A DNA stretch of 64,000 nt from Cinnamomum chago (Eukaryota; Streptophyta; Magnoliopsida; Laurales; Lauraceae): contig CP142461.1 in NCBI GenBank assembly GCA_038049695.1, positions 31,379,001 to 31,443,000 on the forward strand, in the 5' to 3' direction. Made by a program: the position numbers and the translations under genes. The notes below the pieces were generated by a model that was not told where the DNA came from, made no database searches, and worked only from the letters and a program-made list of their open reading frames with translations. Of this stretch, positions 56,177 to 64,000 are shown piece by piece. How positions within the stretch are numbered: the stretch's first letter is position 1; each line of letters starts with the position of its first letter.

Positions 56177-58602
56177 GGCATTCACATCACATGTTATTAA
56201 ATATGAGAAATTCCCATATAAGTTCCCCAAACAGAGTCCTACTTTTCAACTAACCTGTGAGGCCCCAATCCATGAATTCTCATCATGTAGATGAATGCCC
56301 AACTGCCTGCAGTATTCTGATTCTTTAACAGTGGTTTCACACTTAAACAGGAGCGTGTGATTGGCACTATTTTAAAAACTTGGGTGGTCCATGGTACCTA
56401 AAATTCGGCTAGTTTAGCCATCCAATGCACCAATTAGTTAAGCAAGGAGACCATGAGCCCAAAAACATAGACCAATTGACCAGGGCTCAACTCTGCTAAT
56501 GTGTGACCCCACAGTCCTTAGATATAGCATACCTTAGCATTGTTTGAAAACTCGACCAGACTTCATTTTAACTCAGCCGGGTCAACTTACGCAGATTTGG
56601 CCAGAAAGGCAGAAACTGGTAAAGACTCGGTTTCATTACTAGACTCAACAATGTGTCAAGTCTGAGTCCAAGTTGCAGGTTTTTAATAGAAGAAATCATC
56701 ATATGTCAAGTCTGACTCCAAATTGCAGGTTTTATCCTCACTTTGTCACAAAGATGTCCAAGTAAAATGAGGGTGAAGAATTTACATGTGCCAGTCCTAG
56801 TCCGTTGTTACTACCAGTCCCAATCCTGATTCCTGAATAAAGGAGGGCTGCATCAGGTAAGTTAACCATTGGCATAAAACCTTTGTGACAACTCGAACAC
56901 AAATGATGAGACTGAAGTAAAATTCATATGGTTGATCCTAACATAATCACGACAAAAGCTTTGATGATGATTTCATGGATAGCATTGTTTCAAAACTTGA
57001 CCGATTCAATTTAACTCAGCCAAGTCAACTTAAATCAAGCAAAGTTGACAGGAAACTGATAAAACTCCTCAATGGGGTTATGGTATCTAAGTCAGGTCAA
57101 AAGGTCAACCGGACACCAACCGGGGGGAAAAAAAAACCCTCAACTGGGCTTGTCCTGATTTAGCTGAGTTGAACTAAACTCAAAAGGCCCCAAAGTTCAA
57201 TGAGTCTTTGCTATAGGGTATTAAATGATGAGCCTACCTACTGGCCTTACAAAGGTGGAACCAGCACATAACAGTCGTAATGTGCTCTCTCTAGCAGGGA
57301 GGTTCCAGTCCTTGAGGATCACCGGCTTACTAAATTGGTAATTCCAGGACTTGCCAAAAGTTACCAAATAATAATAATAATAATTAATTAATTAATAAAA
57401 TAAAATAAAATAAAATTGGCCCTTATTTTTTAATTGGATTTGTTAGGGCATCTTAAGATAGAAATAGATAGCTGACAATTAATGATATACAAACTTTGCA
57501 ATTCTAAAAATCATGGGAATCCTTATGTCCCAAAATCTTCCATTTTATTAGCCATCCACCCAACCATATGATTAGCCCCAAAAGATGGCTTGTAAATTGT
57601 AATGCAAAGAAAAGCTTATATTGTTTCATTGAGGGCCTGTTTGTTTGTTTGTGTTTTTTTATTATTATTATTAATTTTTTTTTTTTGAATTCCTCAAAGG
57701 AATTCATCAGTCCTCAAAAGAAATCATCAGTTGAGAAAAGGGATACCTAGATTTTTATAAAACTCTGGATATCCAAGTTCTTGCATATCTGAATTCTTGA
57801 ATGCTACAAGGCATCCAAGCATTTGGAAATCTGAAATTCTTCCCCAACCAATTTTTCCATCTTTTTTTCTTTTCTTTGGGTGGTTTTTGTGGTATGACAG
57901 AGCTGAAAAGTTTTTTAGCGTGATTTTTGTTTGATTTATTATGGTGTTAGTAGAAACACGATAAATACTTTTCAGTACTCTCCTCAACATAAATAAACAT
58001 GAAGAAGAGCAGGTTATGCTGATGCTTGTTATCTACAAGAAGATTGTAATTTAGCGAAACCACTATAATAAGCTTAAAGTTTACTGTTTTTGTAAGTCTC
58101 ACATCTGAAGATCTATGCAAGAAGCAAAGCTTTCCTAAGGAAAAGAAAATTTTGAAAAACTAAACTCAATACATATCCTGCTTACTCTTTTACTGTTGTA
58201 GAATTTTTGTATTACCATTTACCACTTTGTCTTTTATAAATTTCTGAGAATATTTATTGGAAGAATCTCTTTAGACCCGGTGGAGACCAAAATGTACCTC
58301 CAAGTTTTTATGCACCTCAGCAGTCCCAAGGGTTGTTCCTTATATGATGTAGGATGGGTCAAGCTCATCTAAAACCAAACCAGCCTATATTCAATTTAGG
58401 ACCACGGTTTGCAATCAAAGGTTGATGATTCTAAACTACACTACCACATTGGGGCTACAAGAGATTTTCCCTGCTCTCCATGGGCTCGTAGGAATTATTT
58501 TAACCCAAAGGGTCAGGACAACCACCGTTATAAAAAAATAAAAATAAAAAACTTTGGTCAAAATTTAAAATTTTATACGGACCCATTCATAACCAGACAA
58601 AC
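55292..58602. other. FTSHI5 3' UTR and intergenic spacer
   Basis: An AATAAA word at 55460-55465 in an A-rich stretch could be the FTSHI5 polyadenylation signal. The rest has no recognised gene. It includes a TTA microsatellite (56146-56176), GACTC-rich repeat pieces (56540-56680, 56975-57190) and a short inverted pair at about 57690-57710 (gaattcctcaaaggaattc). Small open frames here show no family features. Confidence 0.55.
56146..56176. repeat. TTA microsatellite
   Basis: About ten TTA units. Confidence 0.95.
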
Positions 58603-58980
58603 TAAGGTTGCAAACGGGTCGGTTCCAGTCCGGGTCCGTGATGGATCCGGAACTGGAACCATTAAAGAGAAGGTGGAACCGGATCCGGACGCGAAACCGT
58701 TTTAGAACCGGTTTCTTGGCTCCGGATCCAGAATCATATATGGGACAGGTCCACGTTTACGTAGAAAATGATATTAAAAAAAATGATTTTTTAGAGAGAT
58801 TTTCGAAAATTGAGATAATATATTGGGTCTCAGGTCCACGAGTCCGAACCAAGGTGGAACCGGACCTGACCCGAAGGACCCATTTACTTATCATGGCCTA
58901 AATAAGAATCCAACCTGATTTTAAACGGGTCGGAACCTTTTGGAAAATCCGACAATCGGGTACCCATTTACATCCCTCTT
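58603..58980. mobile_element. hAT-type MITE upstream of TAF13
   Basis: An exact 8 bp duplication AGACAAAC flanks it (58595-58602 and 58981-58988). Ends TAAGGTTGCAAACGGGT and ACCCATTTACATCCCTCTT are imperfect inverted repeats. The interior has repeated GGAACCGG / CCGGATCC words, a subterminal pattern like that at 8094-8538. It ends about 420 bases before the TAF13 start codon. Confidence 0.85.
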
Positions 58981-59119
58981 AGACAAACCCACTGTCAAAC
59001 CGCCCGACTCCCGTCAAAGGTGGGCCCATTTAAACCCACCCAATCTGTTGCCATCCCTAAGTCCAATAAAATTCCCCCTCTTCCTTGAATTTAACTTCTT
59101 TTTCTCCCTCTGGCCTTTC

Positions 59120-59127
59120 TAGGGTTT
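59120..59127 (+). promoter_or_regulatory. Telo-box upstream of TAF13
   Basis: TAGGGTTT, the inverse of AAACCCTA, in a pyrimidine-rich leader-like context (ttctttttctccctctggccttt). Telo-boxes near transcription starts are common in plant genes of the transcription and translation machinery. Confidence 0.5.
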
Positions 59128-59251
59128 TGGAGCTCTTTGTCATCTGGATCCCAAGGAAAACTTATCTGTATCGGTTTTTCTTGGAAATCTGAGTGTGGGT
59201 GAGGTGACGACAACGAAGAAGTACAATTTCAGAAGAAGAACATCAACAACA

Positions 59252-59398
59252 GTAAGAAGATTGAAACTCACATATTTCTTTTGATTGTTTCAAACCAGTT
59301 ACAAGAAATTCTGCATGTTCATGTCGAAATTAGATTGCTCTTAGTATGAAGTAGAATTGGGGTTGTTTCTAAATGTGTGAATAACCATTACATGGCAG
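59252..59398 (+). other. Probable 5' UTR intron of TAF13
   Basis: ACA|GTAAGAAG to catggcag|ga gives a 147 bp intron directly before the start codon. If it is not spliced, an in-frame ATG at 59392 would add Met-Ala-Gly to the protein. Confidence 0.45.
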
Positions 59399-59400
59399 GA

Positions 59401-62400
59401 ATGCACAATCCAACGGCCGGCGCCACCACTTCGAAGGCGAAAGTTGGATCATCACAACCGTCGGAGGCCTCCTTCAAGCGCAAGCGTGGGGTCTTTCAGA
59501 AAGATTGTAAGTAGATCCCATCCAACGGCCAAGAAAATCATCCTTTTGCTTATTTATTTTTTAGTATTTAATTTTGTTATCATCCAAGAACTTGGTCATT
59601 GCACCTTTGAGCAATGTAGTTGTTACTGTTGAGAAGCATGAATTCTATAGAATGTTGTTGTTGTAAAAGGTTGGGCACCTTGAAAAAATGTTAAAGAAAT
59701 GATAAGATGAATGGGTTTTCAAATCATCTCCAAAGAGACCATGATGGCAGTTTTTCTGGTCCCATAGGAAAACAAATTTCTGAATTAGAGACCCTTTTTA
59801 AGGGGATGGGTTCAGTTTTCGGGTGGAAAGAAGGCAATAAAGTGGAAGGGAACTCCTGTAATGTACTTAAGATTGAGGATAACTAGCCTTGGCATCTAGT
59901 AGATTGGGTGGAACAAATATAGGAGGTCAGTAATATTAAGGAGGGTCGAGCATTTCAATCTAATTCACTATGGTTTCTTCATGATGCCTTGTTGATGCAT
60001 TCATAGTTGCTGTCAATTCCATTTTGTTCCAGTCGGAATGTTCTGTTCCGGAGTACATGGCTACTTTCGGAAGGAAGCAACACCCCCTCCCCCTGCGTGC
60101 AACCCCATAGAAACTGTCACCCACAAAATTCTGGCCAGCATTTTAGTTTATACAAGCCTGTTCCAATGAATGCCGTCCTATTTTGTTAATAGAAAAACAT
60201 GTTTTTAATTTTTCACCTTTTTACGCTCCTTTGAAAGATGAAATAATAAGAGGTATAGGTCTCTCTTAACCTCTCAATTGAAATGAAAGTGCTTAAAAGA
60301 GATATTTTATATATATATATATGATCGTGTTTTAGTCATTCATATACTTGTGCTTAATTTCTTCTTGTTGATTGATCTTTCAACTTTAGTCTAGATGCAT
60401 TGCACTGACATATTTGACATTTAGAAGTAGGTCACTGTTTGCATTTTAGTTTAGGTTACATGAAATAAAATATACCTATGAAGTGTTATTTTACCTTCAT
60501 TACATTCCAAAGAGATACCTCATGGATTATGGGGGAGGTTAAACCAGTGTTATGAAATTCGATTCGTTTCAGCTGAAATTTCTGAATAAATTTGATTTGT
60601 TCGTTCTACCGAAATGAACAGGACCCTTGTAATCATTCGTCCCATAATTCATTCCAATTCATCTGATTCAGTCCGAGTTTTATGATTTCGGCCAATTTGT
60701 CCAATTTTTCGTCCCAACATGTAGGTTACCTTTAAAATAGAAAAAATGAAAATTGATGGGGCTAAACATATTTTTTTAACTTAAAAGGAAAAGTAAAAAT
60801 ACCTTTTTGGCCTTTTGGCTTAGAGAAATTAGTGGACTTCACTGTGGTGCCGCCCATCTATTAAAATCTATATAACTTTATGGGCCCTATCGCCTAGTCA
60901 AATTTTATTTCAATAAAAAACATTTTATTATGAATAAGCTAGCCAAGTTTCAATCTAATTATGAAATGGCCCATCAAATATAAATTGACATATTGCAATA
61001 AATTAAATGTATCATAAATTATTTTTTCATTTTAATATATATAATATTTTTTCCGAAATATTTCACCGAAATTTCCGAATCGGTGAAAACATTTCATTTA
61101 GAGGCCAAAACCAAAATGACATCCAAACCGAATTTCGTAACACTAGGTTAAACTCTAAACCTCTCATGGATGCATGCTAATCGTGGGTGGATAGTGTGAT
61201 GGAAAGTCTCATTGTAGATATGATTTTGAGCAAAGAACAACTCAACAAATCATGACAACTATTGGTTTAGGGCTTGAAGTTTAACAGTTTCTAAGTTACA
61301 TATTTATGAAATTTAATCAAACAGTGAGTTTAATTTAGATAAGTGACAAATTAGGTTGAGTGCTAATTCACAGGGGATCAATGAGTGTGAGGAGGTTGGA
61401 TTTATCATAGGGCAACACATGTGGTGCCAAAATATCTATCTCTCACGCAATCCGTGAGAGTTCCCTCTTAGCAAAATGTGACCCTATACCATTCTACTTT
61501 TATAAAATATACAAATTTTTTCTTTTTTATTTTTTTTTTAAAGTTAATTTTTTCCATAGCTTCTCAGAACACTAGAACATCCACAACGCTGGAGTTACCC
61601 ATTCCAAGGCCAAATGGAACACATTCTAAATAGAATTGACAACTATGATTCTTTGGGAAAGAGAAAAGAAATGATTAGACACAAGTCTTTGCTGCATTAG
61701 TTGATGGTTGTTGGTTTCTTCTTTCATTTTGTTAATTCTGAATTTTTATTATGATGATTATCTTTCTCACATATTATTCAGAATTTCTTTTACTAAAATG
61801 CTTTCCTTTTGTTGATGCTACAGTACAGCACATGATGTATGGCTTTGGAGATGATCCCAATGTAAGTCTGCTTTAGCACAATGTCTAATTTTATTTAGAA
61901 AGTTACCAATCATTATACTGCCCAATTTTAGTAAACCTTTTGTATGTAGAGGAGTATGGTGCGGCAATGCACATCATTGTGATACTCACCATTCTCCATT
62001 ACACAAGTTTCTAATTTCTGCATGTACAATCACAACTATAACGAATTCGGCCTTTATACTTCTACTGTCTACATGCTACCATAACCAGATTGTTGTGTCA
62101 TTGGCATTGCCAACTGCTTCTATTGTAAATTTCCAGATCTTCACACATTCAATTACTACGTTTTGCAGTCTTTGCCTATTTCAATATGTTTTCAGATCTA
62201 GGTGCAACAATTATTTTATTACTATCTTCAATTAGCAAAATGATTTTATGACTGAACTGTAGTAGTCGGTGACATGACTCATTCTCCTTTTTCATTTACA
62301 GCCTCTCCCAGAAACTGTCGCACTTGTTGAAGACATTGTTGTTGAGTACGTCACAGATATGGTGAGTCTGATTATTCTTTACTTTTTTTAATCTTTAGTG

Positions 62401-62878
62401 TATGCTTTATGACCGATTATGGATTTATGGAGTATAAGTGAAGTGGACACTGATACATGCATAGAATTCTTGTTCAGGAACTAGATACTGATTTCTTTAT
62501 CATTTAGAAGTTTCTTTGATGAAAAAGATTGCACAAAGATGGAAGTTTGAAGAGATCTATTAGTACAATCATTCATCATATTACAACACATTTTTCCAGG
62601 GATGAATATTTATGAAAAACAATTAGATATAGCTCCATAAGATTCTGATGTGATGTTTTCAGTTTGACATTATAAAAAATGTTTTTACCAATGTGTTACT
62701 TATATGGTTGATCATAAATAAGTGATAGTGCCTCAACCCTTTATGCTACAGTCGCATGATTTTGTTCATTTATGACATTTACTTGTCATTGGCATATCAA
62801 TAGGTGCATAAAGCCCAAGATATTGCTTCGAGAAGGGGAAAGCTTTTAACAGAGGACTTCTTATTTCTAATTCGCAAG
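59401..62878 (+). CDS. TAF13: TFIID subunit TAF13, first four coding exons (3' end not visible)
   Basis: TAF13 pairs with TAF11 through a histone fold inside TFIID and helps place TBP on promoters. In Arabidopsis it is also needed in seed development. Exons: 59401-59506, 61824-61861, 62302-62361, 62804-62878; joints AT|gtaagt, cag|TACAG, AAT|gtaagt, ttacag|CC, ATG|gtgagt, atag|GTG, AAG|gtaatt, all in frame. Residues 1-35 are a variable basic N-terminus (KRKRGVFQKD at the end); 36-93 are the histone fold (LQHMMYGFGDDPN, PLPETVALVEDIVVEYVTDM, then HKAQDIASRRGKLLTEDFLF and LIRK). Family members are about 125-130 residues, so some 35 C-terminal residues remain. No recognisable canonical exon (DLPKLNRC type) was found before 64000. 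Confidence 0.92.
59507..61823 (+). other. TAF13 intron 1
   Basis: A 2317 bp intron. The part 59700-60000 may be a LINE scrap on the plus strand (GKQISELETLFKGMG and VDWVEQI-like words). A 601 bp hAT element follows at 60545-61145. TA repeats lie at 60309-60322. Confidence 0.7.
60545..61145. mobile_element. Non-autonomous hAT element in TAF13 intron 1
   Basis: An exact 8 bp target duplication GGTTAAAC (60537-60544 and 61146-61153) flanks inverted ends CAGTGTTATGAAATTCG and CGAATTTCGTAACACTA. The interior repeats TTCG / CGAA-type words near both ends and encodes nothing. Confidence 0.9.
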
Positions 62879-64000
62879 GTAATTTATTTCAGAGCACCGC
62901 TTACTTGCGTGATGATTGAATTCTCTTTTTATGTGATATTGTAACTTTGCTTGGATAAGATGTCTTTGATTCACTATTTTGGTAGGAATATACATGGGCG
63001 TTTGGGTTTCTTTGTGCTGTACTTGTATCATTAACATTTTCTGGAACCATTTCGATTAAGTTGGTGATTTCTTTGTGCTGTACATTTTATTCTTTGTTTC
63101 ACATTTCAAAAGGCATTCAATTTTTATTTCATACACAAGTCTTGACTTCTTAATCCACTGCTTTGAAAATTTATCATCTTAGGGGTTTTCTGATATTGCA
63201 CAGTTATTTATTTTAAAAAATGAATTCTTAAAAAAATGATTTTTCTAAAATTGGGGTTTATCAGAACATGTTTGGCATAATCATGTATAAAAACTAGTTT
63301 TAGGCTTTTAGCTGACAACTTGTTTTCTTTTGCTTATTTAGGATTGGAACAGATTGTGTTCCACTCACAAAACAAATATCCATGCTTCTCGAGAATTATT
63401 CTGCTTGGGCAGTTGGGATCAATTACAAAAGCAAAAGCTTAAGGCTTAAGCATTGATGTAGTCGCCCCACCTCAGTTTACCAGTACGCTGGTTACGTATA
63501 ACTTTGATTAGACAATTTAATCATTTGTAACAATTAAACAAGATGGCCCTTATTGATTACGGCCACAGAGTTAACCTTTTTTCACTGCTAACATGACTTG
63601 AACTGACAACCTCATGCTTGCGACAATGAATGCTTTCCGAAAGTTTGCCGAAGTAATTTAGACCAGCAGTTGCAGACTCCACCTTAGAGTACTGACGCTG
63701 CTTCAAAATAACTTTGAACAGATAATTCTAATCATTAGATAAATGGTTAGCAAAATAGGTTGTCCAATCAATTTAGTTCAACAATTAAATCCACCTTGAA
63801 TTACCCATGCCGCTCAACAATAACTTCTGCCAAATGATTTCCACAATCCGATAATTGTCAACCAAAATGAGTATCAATTAGAATAGCGAAAGCCTTGTCG
63901 TCAATTTAGAGCATCCATCATGTGGTCCTCATGGCGGTTTCCCTTGCTGCTCAAGAATAACTTTGATCAGATTCGTACCCTTCTGATGGGGGCAATTTTA
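62879..64000 (+). other. TAF13 intron 4 to window end
   Basis: No canonical last exon. One alternative terminal exon is possible at 63342-63449, described among the findings. The rest, including repeated cgctgcttcaaaataactttga-like words at 63480-63720 and 63950, has no known feature. Confidence 0.5.

Noticed and set aside
58409..58901. Two overlapping open frames before TAF13
   Set aside because: They overlap a hAT MITE with repeated GGAACCGG words; no host homology.
8952..62878. A functional cluster of the three host genes
   Set aside because: ERDJ3B, FTSHI5 and TAF13 act in different compartments and pathways, and plants only rarely cluster such genes; chance neighbours are the simpler reading.

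Overview
This is nuclear DNA from a flowering plant with long, transposon-filled introns. The evidence is GT-AG introns of up to 13.8 kb, plastid and ER proteins of plant type, and dense L1-type LINEs, Ty1/copia, Ty3/gypsy, hAT, MITE and TRIM elements. Species cannot be fixed from sequence alone; a woody dicot or magnoliid would fit, but that is a guess.

Three host genes are visible, all on the + strand. (1) The last two coding exons of an ER-lumenal DnaJ protein of the ERDJ3B type lie at 3135-3444; the rest would lie upstream of the window. (2) A complete 19-exon gene for FTSHI5, a plastid FtsH-like AAA protein without protease activity, runs from 8952 to 55291. I rebuilt it exon by exon; every junction keeps phase and the product is about 1284 residues. 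Its coding sequence is about 3.9 kb inside a 46 kb gene. (3) The first four coding exons of TAF13, a TFIID subunit, lie at 59401-62878; its canonical 3' end is not visible before the window ends.

Almost everything else is transposon. The region before FTSHI5 has a LINE, several MITEs and a 445 bp hAT-type MITE just upstream of the gene. Intron 2 has an LTR piece, a Tourist-like MITE, a gypsy gag remnant and a 169 bp LINE tail. Intron 8 has a 1.5 kb antisense LINE. Intron 9 has a Cassandra-like LTR with a 5S-rRNA-like segment and a broken BED/hAT transposase gene with a minisatellite leader. Intron 12 (13.8 kb) has MITEs, a LINE split by MITEs, a tandem TRIM array, a gypsy deletion derivative, and a full-length but defective copia element with matching 5 bp target duplications. 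Intron 15 starts with a CT microsatellite at its splice donor and holds an identical 219 bp duplication. Introns 17 and 18 hold two LINEs, an LTR piece and poly-C. Between FTSHI5 and TAF13 there is AT-rich spacer ending in another hAT-type MITE close to the TAF13 promoter, and TAF13 intron 1 carries a 601 bp hAT element with an exact 8 bp duplication.

The three genes have unrelated jobs (ER folding, plastid protein import, nuclear transcription), so the grouping looks like ordinary plant gene order. I found no sign of a new multi-gene system. The points most worth a second look are the TRIM array and its likeness to Cassandra, the microsatellite abutting an FTSHI5 splice donor, the last FTSHI5 exon lying beyond a LINE, and hAT MITEs beside both promoters.
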